Shown here in pieces: positions 11,801 through 22,400 of a stretch of DNA of 64,000 nt (its first letter is position 1; every line of letters starts with the position of its first letter). Under the pieces are notes generated by a model. That model was not told the DNA's origin. It saw only the letters and a program-made list of their open reading frames with translations, and ran no database searches. The stretch is from Solenopsis invicta (taxonomy: Eukaryota; Arthropoda; Insecta; Hymenoptera; Formicidae), in contig NC_052669.1 of the NCBI RefSeq assembly GCF_016802725.1, positions 188,501-252,500 of the forward strand, in the 5' to 3' direction. The translations under genes and the position numbers were made by a program.

Positions 11801-13820
11801 ACACACACATACATATATACATACATATATCATCACACGAAATTTATGCTTTCAGGAACAAATACTATCTTAGCGTTTATGACACTCGCATCGAAAGTTG
11901 AAAATTCGTTACCGAAGGTCTCTTATATAAAAGCGAGCGAAATTTGGTTCTTAGGCTGCACAATATTTTTGTTCGCAGCAATGGTTGAGTTTGCCTTCGT
12001 TAATACCATATACAGAAGAAAGTATGCAACTTTTTCATTAAAATTTTAATGCTTACTACTTTCGTTTATTAGCCAAAATAAATTATTTAAAAATACGTGT
12101 AATGTATCATACTTGTGCAGGAAAAATGTGCCGTTGAAGAAAGTCAACAGCAAATACATTCTCAAGTCAACTCTGACGCCACGATTAGCAAGAAAGCAAT
12201 TTCAGAAGAATACAACGGGTTTGGAACGATCGCGATCATGGTCATCATTAGACAACGCGAATACGAGCAACGAGCAGGACTTTACATGCCAGAATTATCT
12301 CACTGTACACGTAAGTTATTAATTGTCAATGCTATTTGTAATATCATAAATTATATTGAAAAATATTCTTTTTAAGAAAAAAACATGTAGCTTAATTTTA
12401 GATAAAGAATCAAATTTCAATTATCTTAAACAAAACTTATTTTATTTATTTTATTTTTACATTTATCACGCAATATCCTAAACTATGTGTGCGCGTATGT
12501 ATACATTATGTAGAATGAGGAAAACATTGCACACTCAGCGTGATTGTCACACCGTGAGAATAACGTGACTTCGCGAATTGTTATCTGGGATAATAAAATT
12601 CTATATACGAATTTGAAAAAATTCTACAAAAATCTACATAAAAATGAATGTTAGAATTTAAACACTTTTGTTATTTTTTGTAGTTTTTTGTGCGTTCTTT
12701 CTACTAATTTTTCAGTGAAACTACGTCAAACTACAATTAACATCTAGGTAAAAAAACTACACGTCAAATACATACTTCGATTTTTTTTCTAGAAAACACT
12801 CAATTCATTACCGTCCAATATGTACTTAATCCTAGCTCCACACACATGTTTTTGGTTACCTTCCTCCTCATCTGGATTTATGATGTAGTTTTAAAAAAAA
12901 ATTATGTTATAAAAATTTGCAAAAAATAAATAATTTAAATAAAAAATCTCTAATTTTTAAATTTTAAATTAAAGCAAAAAATCTTTGGACTAATAAAAAA
13001 ATAATAGAAACGCAAGAATAGAAGGCCCTGTCAGTCACAGCGACCCTTCCCAAACCCAACAGTAATATTTTCTAAATAAGTAGATGCTTTGCCTATTTTA
13101 AATTTTGTTGCTAAATAAATTTTAAAAAAATTTTAGATTTTTATTATTCTTTAAAAATATTATAGATTTTCATGAAGTACTACTTTCGCCGATTTCTTGA
13201 TTTGAAAATATTGTAATTTATTATGCCATTACCTAGATACTTCTTCAAAAAAATATTTCTATGAAGAAATAAAAATTTCAACAAATTTTATTTTTTTAGT
13301 CTAATTTTGTACTTATTTATTAAAATTTTTTCCTCCCCCCTCTCCCCATAATACCATTTTCATCTCTATTAAAAGAAATACATAACTGTAACAAAAATAA
13401 CAAAGTAGCGTGTAACTTTCTAATCCTAATCACATTTCAACACACACAATACACGCGCGCGCGCGCGTGCGTGACTATGACTTGATAGGTCATAATATTC
13501 TGAATTGAATTTTGCTCCAGATTTATAGAACTATCGTGCTTTTCATCGTTTTCCAGAGTTTTCCGAGCACGATCAACATTCCATCAGTAAGAGTAGAGGA
13601 AGATAAGGATCCGGATCATTCCGTTGGTAGTATCACAACCATTGATAGCACGCCACCAACTAAACCATTTCCACGCAGAGCAACTCTGGCCAAGTTACAA
13701 AATTTCACGACAATGACACCTCAGGAGATCGCTCAATGGATTGATAAACGCAGCAGGATAGTATTTCCTGTATCATTCATTATATTCAACATTTTCTACT
13801 GGTCTTTTATATGGATCTGA
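7164..13820 (+). CDS. Cys-loop ligand-gated chloride channel subunit, pHCl-2/Hodor-like (N-terminus missing)
   Basis: Eight exons with phase-consistent GT-AG junctions give about 484 residues ending in TGA: 7164-7347, 7463-7692, 8593-8675, 10441-10587, 10680-10835, 11856-12021, 12121-12310, 13521-13820. Seen: extracellular domain (1-230); a Cys-loop with exactly 13 residues between its cysteines (C145, C159; FPFDVQEC); M1 about 232-255; M2 about 263-283 (PRIVLGTNTILAF); M3 about 296-318; a basic loop; M4 at the extreme C-terminus. N-glycosylation sequons include NET, NRS and NFS. Known: such subunits form pentameric plasma-membrane anion channels; the fly pHCl-2/Hodor clade is gated by protons or zinc in epithelia. 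M2-flank and post-M3 wording (LGCTIF, VEFAFVNTI) points to that clade, by recall. The first exon is phase 2, so at least one upstream exon with the signal peptide is missing; I could not find it in 1-7163. Family assignment is confident, the subclade moderately so. Confidence 0.92.
7463..7692 (+). CDS. Channel exon b: ligand-binding core
   Basis: Acceptor TTGTAG ends at 7462; donor GTATTT at 7693. Continues in phase 0 with QFEVQLMLQFRYLDKRLKF, then IWTPTVYVANER and the loop before the Cys-loop (SYGMVILNTR). The W-x-P and YLD motifs are family hallmarks. The intron before it is only 115 bp. Confidence 0.92.
7732..7938. repeat. Near-perfect 78-bp hairpin in channel intron
   Basis: Arms 7732-7816 and 7854-7938 are near-perfect inverted copies (core GGTAAAGGGCTTTGCAGC) around a 35-40-bp loop, within the intron between channel exons b and c. 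It would fold in the pre-mRNA into a long stem. A palindromic MITE or a hairpin RNA source are both possible. Confidence 0.75.
8593..8675 (+). CDS. Channel exon c: Cys-loop
   Basis: Acceptor TTTCAG ends at 8592; donor GTAAGT at 8676. Encodes LEATLNC, then 13 residues, then CPLVFES. The inter-cysteine spacing and FPFD core are diagnostic of the Cys-loop superfamily. Ends in phase 1. Confidence 0.95.
10062..10121. repeat. GA microsatellite
   Basis: (GA)n run passing into GACAGA repeats, in the intron between channel exons c and d. Confidence 0.9.
10441..10587 (+). CDS. Channel exon d: loop C region
   Basis: Acceptor CTGAG|GG ends at 10440; donor GTAAAA at 10588. Encodes W-THNVNEMVLDWDENPIVIA and the loop C segment with WVNRSYTS. 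The polypyrimidine tract is short but the reading frame joins exon c exactly (T|GG = Trp). Confidence 0.9.
10680..10835 (+). CDS. Channel exon e: M1 and M2 entrance
   Basis: Acceptor ATTGCAG ends at 10679; donor GTAAAA at 10836. Encodes GNFSSISITFKLARE, the M1 helix and the intracellular M1-M2 turn ending ASAPRIVL. The selectivity-filter site reads A-P-R rather than the common P-A-R of GABA and glutamate-gated chloride channels. Confidence 0.93.
10860..11690. repeat. AATATT-rich degenerate repeat filling a channel intron
   Basis: Intron between channel exons e and f is dominated by variants of ACAATAATATTGTAATATTA in both orientations, with similar words at its two ends (GGTAATATCACAACA near 10895, TGTAATATTATTGTGATGA near 11657). 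Looks like a decayed inverted or tandem repeat; no coding content. Confidence 0.4.
11730..11815. repeat. CA microsatellite next to channel exon f
   Basis: About 85 bp of (CA)n with a CT interruption, ending some 40 bp before the exon f acceptor. Length variation here could affect splicing of the M2-M3 exon. Confidence 0.9.
11856..12021 (+). CDS. Channel exon f: M2 and M3
   Basis: Acceptor TTTCAG ends at 11855, just after a CA microsatellite; donor GTATGC at 12022. Encodes GTNTILAFMTLASK, the M2-M3 loop NSLPKVSYIKASEIWF and M3 through VEFAFVNTI. Two longer open frames starting in the CA repeat only exist because the repeat lacks stops. Confidence 0.93.
12121..12310 (+). CDS. Channel exon g: M3-M4 cytoplasmic loop
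   Basis: Acceptor TTGTGCAG ends at 12120; donor GTAAGT at 12311. Encodes KNVPLKKVNSKYILKSTLTP followed by a Ser/Arg-rich stretch (LERSRSWSSLDN). The basic beginning right after M3 is typical of anion-channel subunits. Frame joins both neighbours in phase. Confidence 0.85.
13521..13820 (+). CDS. Channel exon h: end of loop and M4, stop
   Basis: Open to TGA at 13818-13820, encoding a variable loop and then WIDKRSRIVFPVSFIIFNIF, the M4 helix at the very C-terminus. Two in-frame acceptors are possible: TGCTCCAG (exon from 13521) or the better pyrimidine tract ending TTTTCCAG (exon from 13557). The choice changes the loop by 12 residues. Confidence 0.88.
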   Translation: MYRTIVLFIVFQSFPSTINIPSVRVEEDKDPDHSVGSITTIDSTPPTKPFPRRATLAKLQNFTTMTPQEIAQWIDKRSRIVFPVSFIIFNIFYWSFIWI

Positions 13821-15423
13821 AATTGCGCTGCAATGAACCTTCCTATTTTTAATTCATTCTAATGAAAATTTCTTTTAGAATTCTTCATATAATTTTTTTT
13901 TTAGAGTTTCTATGAATAAATGACAAATATTGTAAGAATATATATTCTCATCAATCGAACATTAAAAAGGGTTCGTATAAACATGAGTTTAGAAACATTT
14001 TGTTTGTAAAATATGAAGAATTTTATTGTAAAATAGTAGAATATCTTGAAAACGAAGAAATTAATTTTATCTTGAAATATGCCAGAATAAAATATAAAAT
14101 ATCTTGTAAATTATTTATTTTTGTAGTTATTTACTTTAGTAATACTTTTATATGAACAATATTTAGACGAATCATATTATATAAAATAATTATGTAATTC
14201 TATTTAATAAATGGAACTTTTCCAGCAGACACAGAAATATAATTGCTATATTACTATATAAAACAAAATACATCAGGTATAATAATATAATACGTTACAT
14301 CCATGTTAGTAGTAATTTCATATTTTTAGGAGTAATTTGATATTATGACATAAACATAACATAAAATTAAAATTTTATATAGCTGTTACATAGTAATGTT
14401 GTAAATATTACATAGTATTATCTCATACAGAAAGATTATAGAGCGTTTAGTGAGCGGTTAGTGCTATTGGATACACCCAAACTAGGCTAAAAACTGTATA
14501 AGTTAGAAATTTCCTTCATCAAACTCATTCGATCGCTACACGTCTTTCTGAGGCCTACGAGTTTAAAATATGCTTACTGAGTTAGAGCGTACATCCTTTT
14601 TGATGATGCGTGAATAGGATAGGGATCATAAGATGATCGTAGATCTTATGTATAAGGGACAGCTCTTCAATCAAACTTTTAGAAATGAGCTAGGACAATG
14701 GTAATCTAAATTGACTATCATTCGTACTGTATAAATGTTTTGAAAAAGCAGGTTCTGTTAAAGATAGACCTATAAGCAACAAATCTTGATAAAATATTAA
14801 ATGTTTCGCAAACTCTTATCGAAGATCTATATAATTCAATTTGCAAAGTTGCACAACAACATGACATCGTTCATATATCATATGTCTAGTATTCTATAAA
14901 AGTTGTAAGTAAAAATACCCGACAACGATACTCGCCGTTTGCTTTCTCACGCGTTAAACGCAGTTATCAATTGATAACTTATGCACTAGCGCGTAGTACA
15001 AATGTATGTGCGATATACACAAAAAAAGAAGATGAAAATGGGGAGGGTATGAAAAATCGCTCTGGACGTTACAATATACAGTCTCCCTATTTTAGCGATA
15101 CATCTCTGTGTCGCTAACTCAACCTACAAGTCCTTTATCACACCATAAGTGCTGTAGTTGATTAAAAGTAGGGATCGAGAATTTGCAATTAATTATACAC
15201 CTAATACAATCACTGAACTTTAGTAATGTAATGATCACTACCATATTACGCTCATAAGCGGAAAACGTGCATGAGATAGCATAATATAAAGGGTCATCTT
15301 TTTTTTCTAATCACTCTGCGCATGCACATATAGCCAACATTATTAACACTATATTCATACTCAAAAATTCGCTCGAGTCTTTGAACCACCTGTTTATCTA
15401 TTTTCAAGAGGTCGAAAACTGCG
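13821..15423. other. Intergenic region between channel gene and 66-aa gene
   Basis: 3' flank of the channel followed by AT-rich sequence. I see no coding exon, RNA gene or clear element. The two genes converge here. Confidence 0.6.
13915..13920 (+). terminator. Putative polyadenylation signal of the channel gene
   Basis: AATAAA about 95 bases after the stop codon. Other A-rich copies follow (near 14086), so the site in use is uncertain. Confidence 0.45.
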
Positions 15424-15429
15424 TTTATT
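15424..15429 (-). terminator. Putative polyadenylation signal of the 66-aa gene
   Basis: AATAAA on the minus strand about 115 bases after the TAA stop. Confidence 0.5.
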
Positions 15430-15543
15430 TATATGTAAAAAACATTCAAATATAACATCTAAATTAACAATAACAATAAGATGGAATTAAAATGTATTAT
15501 GTTAAAGACAGTATACATTGAGTTGATAAATTATGCGAAATCT

Positions 15544-15639
15544 TTAATTATTATCACGTCTGCGTGTGAAATCTTCCGTGTTTTTATCAACTCCGCCGTA
15601 CATTTGCATTTTCACTTCTTGCAATGGACTTGATTCATC
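15544..15639 (-). CDS. 66-aa gene exon 3 with stop
   Basis: Acceptor TTAATTACAG, 31 codons then TAA. Outside the palindrome, and I find no second copy to the right of it. Confidence 0.72.
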   Translation of the reverse strand, partial: DESSPLQEVKMQMYGGVDKNTEDFTRRRDNN

Positions 15640-18600
15640 CTGTAATTAATAGAAATAATGTCATATAATAACAAATTCCTTTTTTTCAACACAGAATACG
15701 GTGGAGATAAAATTTTTCAAATTATACTATATCATAAAATGTGTACTTAGCATACGAGAAATGATTAGATTGATGAAATCCATATAAATCAAGTTTTTAA
15801 ATGTGTGAAAAAGGTATTGAATATTATAGAAACTACACATTAGGCACATTCAGCCGAATAAGCCGTTTAGTAGCTATCGAATGTAATTAGCTCTTACTTT
15901 TAAAACCAATAAATCAACGTCGAGATTCAGTGGAAAATCTAATAACGTTGTCCAACTGTTGGGTTTACTGAATGTACTCATTGAATCCATTTCTTATGTG
16001 TCTAGTTAAATATAATACACTAATGTAAACGCTAGTAGATTAAAATAGATTCAAAATTAAAAATATGAATCCGTTCGCTATGCCTGCATGTACAAAACTG
16101 TAGACTCAAATGAATAGAGATTAGTAATAGCAGATCCTATATATGTATTAATTTTTAAATCAGTTTGCTATTTTGCCTGTCGGGTTCAGACTAAGGATGA
16201 GCGAAACAAATCCAATACAGTACTGGACTTTTTCAGGAACTAATGCGAACTTAAGCAACATCGCCATTAAATACTTGTCTACTTTACCAATATCAGTTTT
16301 TTCGGAATGACATTTTTACCGTACCGGTAATAATAATGTTAGACAATCGCAATCGACTCAAAGACGATAGACTTTTTAGATTATTTTCAAATTCCCTAAA
16401 TGTGACAAATTGGCATCTTTCAGAATAATTATTAAATACTAAATAATACAAATAAAAATGTGTTTGTTAAATTTATATTTATTTAAACATTTGAATCGGA
16501 CACGTTAACGTTTCATACTTTACTGTATTTGGTTAGTTTTTCTTTAGAAAGATAAGACGTAGGAGAAAAGTACTACTGAGATTAATTCTATTCTTTGCTT
16601 CGCTATATATGTATATATAATAGGTACATTGAATAACAATACATATGGATGTTAGTTTTATGATCAAAGCAATTTGATCATAAAAACAGGTTACTATAAT
16701 ATAAGTGATAGTCATGTAAATGTCGACAATTATTTAATTTAACCTTCACCATACGTAAGAAAGTTTATTCAGACTGTTTGAGACGACGTATGTATGCCAC
16801 TTGTTTATATAAAGTTACTCAAATGGACAAATTTACACCGATATTTGTTCGCGCGACCTAATCTATCCTTAAAATGACGTTTTTAACGTTAAAAAGACTA
16901 CAAATAACATTAGCCCACTGTTTGAGAACTTAAAGTAGACATTTAACAAAACGTTTGCATCATGTAAATTTATGATGTTTACACCGTATAGTTCTAAATA
17001 GTTAATTTGATGTCTTTTAACGAGTACTAGAGTTCTCGATATAAAAAAATTTTTTTTTCAAGAGAAGACAATAAAAAAAATAAAATATATATATATCAAA
17101 TCCGAATAGTTCTCAATAGCATACGATTTCTTTCGACGAATTCTAGAGTTCTCGATGCATTTTAGAAATAGTTTTGTCCCCGCAAAATTAAAACAAATTG
17201 AAACTGAAATCTTAAAAATGATATAAAAAAATTAATCGAAACTTCAAAAATATCAGTTGTACATAATTTTCTCATTCGGATTTTTGATAGAATTGTGCGG
17301 CGGCTATTCACAACACTCAACAGAAGTTCCAAAACTCTTAAAGAATTTTTCACGACGTCGACCTTGTAGCTTTAAAGTGTGAAAAAATTTTTTACGAGTT
17401 CTGTTCTGAAAGACCTGTTGAGTCTCTAAATAGCCGCAGCAGAATTCTATCAAAAATCTTAATTGAGAAAATTAGGTAAAACTAATACTTTTGATGACTA
17501 ATATTTATATTATATCACTTTTAAGAATTCAATCCCATTTTTTTTTTACATTTTTGGACAGAACTTTTTCTAAAATGTATTGAAAACTTTAGAACTCGTC
17601 AAAAGGAATCGTGTATGCTATTCCCAACTATTCGACTTGCATTTTTTTTATGTTTTTTTCTCTTAATCAAAAAAATTCTTTTATATCAAAAACTCTAGTA
17701 AAAGACATCAAATTAAGTATGCAGAAAAACTCTATGTTTTCCGGTAATGTTCATAAAAATACGCGCTAACAGATTAATATAATAAGAAGTTTTATTTTAC
17801 ATGCTGAACTATATTTGCATACCAATAAATTGCTGGATGAAAATACTTTCCAGAATTAAATATTGACATTAATCTAGTGTAGCACATCCATTTTAAATGA
17901 ATTCCTATCAATGGATCTCTATGAATATCTAGAGCAATGGATCTCTATCAATATATTCAACATTACTAGATTAAAATATGATTTGTCACTTACCGATACA
18001 CGATGCGCAGCAGCAAAATTTTCAACGTCGACCTGAAAAACACAAATAAATATAATTCACATTATAGTAGTATCCGCAGTAAATAATATTGCTGCTAGAA
18101 TTGAACAAGCTATATGCATTACAATTACAATAAGCTCTTTATTGTATCATCAGTCAACAGTTTCAAATTTGCATACTGACAGAGAATATGTGATATTAAA
18201 GCTAGAAACTAGAATATAATTATTTCAAGTCAGACATGCGAAAGCAAACATTATTCTAACTGTAAAAAAAAATGAGATATCGAATGAGCAAGGGCAGGAA
18301 GATGAGGGCACGGATCTGAAACTGTTAACTAGTAATAAAATAAAGAACTTATTGCAATTGTAATACCTGTAGCTTACTCAATTCATAACCATGGACCTTA
18401 AGGGACTAAGCAAGATTCACTTTTCCTGAAATCTTAAGAAAATGACATGTAATATTAATCAGGATAATTGTACGCTTACAATATTGTTTATTAGAGTAAA
18501 TATTTTATACAGAAATTTACATGCAAAGCGTTATAAAGTTTTATAATGTAAAATTTTATGAGATTTTAATATCTGTTTTTATACAGGATTTGTTATGTGA

Positions 18601-19254
18601 TAACAACTGCGATACCTGTTCTAGAAAGCAACACGCAACTTAAGTTTACTTTAATAAACAATATTGTAAGCGTACAATCATCCTAATTAATTTTACATGT
18701 CATTTTATTAAGATTTCAGGAAAAAAACAAATTTTGCTAAGATCCTTAAGGTCCACGATTATGAATTATTGAGCAAGCTATAGGAGGCATTACAATTGCA
18801 ACAAGTTCTTCATTTCATCACTAATTTACAGTTACAAACTTGTTCTCACCTTTCTGCCCTCGCCCGTTCAATATCTCATTCTAGTGAGAACAATGTTCGC
18901 TTTTGCACATCTGACTTGAAATAATTTAATTCTGGACTCTATCTTTAATATTATGTATTTTCTGTCAGTACACAAATATGGGAACTGTTAACTAGTGGTA
19001 AAATAAAAACTTAAAAGTTATCCAAGTTTCTTCCTTCTTTAGATAATTACTTTAAGTGACCACTGTGCCGACAATAAAGTTTAGTTCAAACGATATAATA
19101 TTATTCTTATTAAATTACATTTACGAGATAAGAGGGAGTTACCACTTATATAAGACACATATGTCAATTAATAAAATAATGCACGTACCGAATTATTCCA
19201 CGAAGGCCGTCCTGCGCTGACGATGTCTCTTTTTGTTGTTCTTGAATCGCACAT
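15544..19254 (-). CDS. Unrecognised 66-residue protein, three exons
   Basis: Minus-strand exons 19254-19189, 18032-17994 and 15639-15544 join in phase 0 with consensus junctions (GTACGT, GTAAGT donors; TTTTTCAG, ATTACAG acceptors). The product starts MCDSRTTKRDIVSAGRPSWN, continues VDVENFAAAHRVS, and ends EVKMQMYGGVDKNTEDF plus a basic tail RRRDNN. It is hydrophilic, with no signal peptide, membrane segment or domain I recognise. The ATG is the first in frame after an upstream stop and lies in a GC-rich promoter-like region. Exons 1 and 2 lie in the left arm of the giant palindrome and are duplicated in the right arm; exon 3 is outside. Introns are 1.16 and 2.35 kb. Intact codons and exact splice phases across three exons argue for a real gene; function unknown. 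Confidence 0.72.
16968..17757. mobile_element. Foldback element in intron 2 of the 66-aa gene (left)
   Basis: Inverted arms around 17362: TTTGATGTCTTTTAACGAGT near 17007 pairs with AAAAGACATCAAATTAAG near 17699, and GGCTATTCACAACACTCAAC pairs with GTTGAGTCTCTAAATAGCC. Ends read ATTTATGATGTTTACACCG and, inversely, TTTTTATGAACATTACCGG. No target duplication found. No coding capacity. Confidence 0.65.
17994..18032 (-). CDS. 66-aa gene exon 2, 13 codons
   Basis: A 39-base micro-exon between TTTTTCAG and GTAAGT. It is identical in the right arm, and it keeps the frame between exons 1 and 3. Confidence 0.72.
18110..19020. repeat. Nested palindrome in left-arm intron 1
   Basis: Centred near 18572, inverted arms of about 450 bp at lower identity than the big palindrome. 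The inner pair contains ATTGTACGCTTACAATATTG at about 18468 and its inverse near 18660. A block with AGCTTACTCAATTCAT or its inverse recurs about four times in alternating orientation. Fills most of intron 1 of the 66-aa gene. Confidence 0.75.
19189..19254 (-). CDS. 66-aa gene exon 1
   Basis: ATG at 19254-19252, 22 codons, donor GTACGT. Lies in the GC-rich arm next to the palindrome centre. The mirrored right-arm copy differs by one codon (Asn to Ser at residue 20). Confidence 0.7.
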
Positions 19255-20903
19255 TAACGATGAACGCACGATATATTGTTCACTATTTACGATACCGCAC
19301 TCGCGACGCCGTCGGGGAAGTTAACATCGCGGCAGACGACGAATCTCGAGCGCCAGAAGATCGCGCGGCGTAACATAACCTCTTGACCGGCTAATCGCGG
19401 CCGTTGCTAACCCGCAACACGCGCGGACAATTATCATGTTCGCGCTCTCAAACACTGATAAACATACGAATTGAAACTGAAAACAAACAGCCGCGGATTG
19501 AAAAATGCGACCGACCGACCGACCGACGGGTTGACGTCGTCGCTAACGCAACGAGCTTCGGTCGAACGGCCCGATATTTTATTCGGCATTCTCGATAATG
19601 CGCGAGTAACACACGAGCTCCATTCAGCGAAATGTGTTACGATCGCGGCCGATCAGAAACAATGGAGATTGCGAGGCAAGCGGAGAATCAAGTAACGTAC
19701 TACACGAGCACGAGACAGCAACGAGACGCGAGCGACAAGCTCGTCGTAATGCTTCACGAAATACGATCTGTATACGATCCTGGTACTCGCTGGTACTCGC
19801 GCAGCTACTACACTCGACACATCCGACGTTATATCCGCACAGAACTTCAACATGAGAAACACGTAAGAAGCAGCAGGAAGCACGGAGCATCCGCCGGTCA
19901 CCGATACAAGCGGGTAGAAGACAAAGCAACATGACGCAGTGCTGCGCAGTGCTGCGCAGTCACTACGCCTTCCGCGACGTTGCGAGTGCTGCGCAGTCAC
20001 TACGCCTTCCGCGAACGTTGCCGAGGGGCGGCGGACGAGTGCCGTCTTGGCCGCCCGTGGCGCTCGGGCGCGTCCGCCACCGCTCGGCAACGTCGTAGAT
20101 GGCGTACATGCTGACGTCGCGCCGAGCGCCACGGGCGGCCAAGTCGGCACTCGTTCGCGTCCGCCGCCCCTCGGCAACGTTCGTTGATGGCGTAGTGACT
20201 GCGCAGCACTGCGCAGCACTGCGTCATGTTGCTTTGTCTTCTACCCGCTTGTATCGGTGACCGGCGGATGCTCCGTGCTTCCTGCTGCTTCTTACGTGTT
20301 TCTCATGTTGAAGTTCTGTGCGGATATAACGTCGGATGTGTCGAGTGTAGTAGCTGCGCGAGTACCAGCGAGTACCAGGATCGTATACAGATCGTATTTC
20401 GTGAAGCATTACGACGAGCTTGTCGCTCGCGTCTCGTTGCTGCCTCGTGCTCGTGTAGTACGTTACTTGATTCTCCGCTTGCCTCGCAATCTCCATTGTT
20501 TCTGATCGGCCGCGATCGTAACACATTTCGCTGAATGGAGCTCGTGTGTTACTCGCGCATTATCGAGAATGCCGAATAAAATATCGGGCCGTTCGACCGA
20601 AGCTCGTTGCGTTAGCGACGACGTCAACCCGTCGGTCGGTCGGTCGGTCGCATTTTTCAATCCGCGGCTGTTTGTTTTCAGTTTCAATTCGTATGTTTAT
20701 CAGTGTTTGAGAGCGCGAACATGATAATTGTCCGCGCGTGTTGCGGGTTAGCAACGGCCGCGATTAGCCGGTCAAGAGGTTATGTTACGCCGCGCGATCT
20801 TCTGGCGCTCGAGATTCGTCGTCTGCCGCGATGTTAACTTCCCCGACGGCGTCGCGAGTGCGGTATCGTAAATAGTGAACAATATATCGTGCGTTCATCG
20901 TTA
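19255..20903. promoter_or_regulatory. Probable bidirectional CpG-rich promoter
   Basis: Between the two head-to-head start codons lies about 1.65 kb of CpG-rich DNA in an otherwise AT-rich window. It includes palindromic GACCGACC runs at 19502-19528 and 20632-20650. Its position suggests a promoter duplicated face to face, with both leaders starting near the centre. No TATA box or start site can be fixed by eye. Confidence 0.45.
19972..20186. repeat. GC-rich spacer at the palindrome centre
   Basis: Not symmetrical as a whole, but built of smaller repeats. A 29-bp block beginning GTGCTGCGCAGTCACTACGC occurs at 19949 and again at 19986. GCCGAGGGGCGGCGGACG and a related GCCGAGCGGTGGCGGACG appear inverted. 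TGCTGCGCAG is tandem at the left edge and mirrored at the right edge. Strongly CpG-rich. Confidence 0.8.
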
Positions 20904-22164
20904 ATGTGCGATTCAAGAACAACAAAAAGAGACATCGTCAGCGCAGGACGGCCTTCGTGGAGTAATTCGGTACGTGCATTATTTTATTAATTGACATATG
21001 TGTCTTATATAAGTGGTAACTCCCTCTTATCTCGTAAATGTAATTTAATAAGAATAATATTATATCGTTTGAACTAAACTTTATTGTCGGCACAGTGGTC
21101 ACTTAAAGTAATTATCTAAAGAAGGAAGAAACTTGGATAACTTTTAAGTTTTTATTTTACCACTAGTTAACAGTTCCCATATTTGTGTACTGACAGAAAA
21201 TACATAATATTAAAGGTAGAGTCCAGAATTAAATTATTTCAAGTCAGATGTGCAAAAGCGAACATTGTTCTCACTAGAATGAGATATTGAACGGGCGAGG
21301 GCAGAAAGGTGAGAACAAGTTTGTAACTGTAAATTAGTGATGAAATGAAGAACTTGTTGCAATTGTAATGCCTCCTATAGCTTGCTCAATAATTCATAAT
21401 CGTGGACCTTAAGGATCTTAGCAAAATTTGTTTTTTTCCTGAAATCTTAATAAAATGACATGTAAAATTAATTAGGATGATTGTACGCTTACAATATTGT
21501 TTATTAAAGTAAACTTAAGTTGCGTGTTGCTTTCTAGAACAGGTATCGCAGTTGTTATCACATAACAAATCCTGTATAAAAACAGATATTAAAATCTCAT
21601 AAAATTTTACATTATAAAACTTTATAACGCTTTGCATGTAAATTTCTGTATAAAATATTTACTCTAATAAACAATATTGTAAGCGTACAATTATCCTGAT
21701 TAATATTACATGTCATTTTCTTAAGATTTCAGGAAAAGTGAATCTTGCTTAGTCCCTTAAGGTCCATGGTTATGAATTGAGTAAGCTACAGGTATTACAA
21801 TTGCAATAAGTTCTTTATTTTATTACTAGTTAACAGTTTCAGATCCGTGCCCTCATCTTCCTGCCCTTGCTCATTCGATATCTCATTTTTTTTTACAGTT
21901 AGAATAATGTTTGCTTTCGCATGTCTGACTTGAAATAATTATATTCTAGTTTCTAGCTTTAATATCACATATTCTCTGTCAGTATGCAAATTTGAAACTG
22001 TTGACTGATGATACAATAAAGAGCTTATTGTAATTGTAATGCATATAGCTTGTTCAATTCTAGCAGCAATATTATTTACTGCGGATACTACTATAATGTG
22101 AATTATATTTATTTGTGTTTTTCAGGTCGACGTTGAAAATTTTGCTGCTGCGCATCGTGTATCG
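20904..22164 (+). pseudogene. Truncated head-to-head copy of the 66-aa gene (exons 1-2)
   Basis: Plus-strand mirror of exons 1 (20904-20969) and 2 (22126-22164), with ATG, both splice sites and frame intact. Exon 1 ends WSNS instead of WNNS. No copy of exon 3 is seen downstream before the next element, so a transcript would lack the original C-terminal half or splice to something unknown. It may be transcribed from its own promoter copy. I call it a partial duplicate rather than a dead gene. Confidence 0.7.
21138..22048. repeat. Nested palindrome in right-arm intron 1
   Basis: Mirror copy of the foldback in the left arm (positions sum to 40158), centred near 21586. It therefore predates the arm duplication or has been copied between arms. 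Confidence 0.75.
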
Positions 22165-22400
22165 GTAAGTGACAAATCATATTTTAATCTAGTAATGTTG
22201 AATATATTGATAGAGATCCATTGCTCTAGATATTCATAGAGATCCATTGATAGGAATTCATTTAAAATGGATGTGCTACACTAGATTAATGTCAATATTT
22301 AATTCTGGAAAGTATTTTCATCCAGCAATTTATTGGTATGCAAATATACTTCAGCATGTAAAATAAAACTTCTTATTATATTAATCTGTTAGCGCGTATT

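Noticed and set aside
19404..20754. Mirror-image pairs of open frames of 64-188 codons around the palindrome centre
   Set aside because: GC-rich DNA has few stops, and the same frames appear twice because the arms are inverted copies. None resembles a known protein; the spliced 66-aa frame is the better-supported reading.
19189..20969. Palindrome as a pure sequencing artefact (missed adapter)
   Set aside because: Arms differ at several bases and by a 7-base indel, a 215-bp unlike spacer lies between them, and the flanks are unique. It still needs read-level confirmation, so rejection is provisional.
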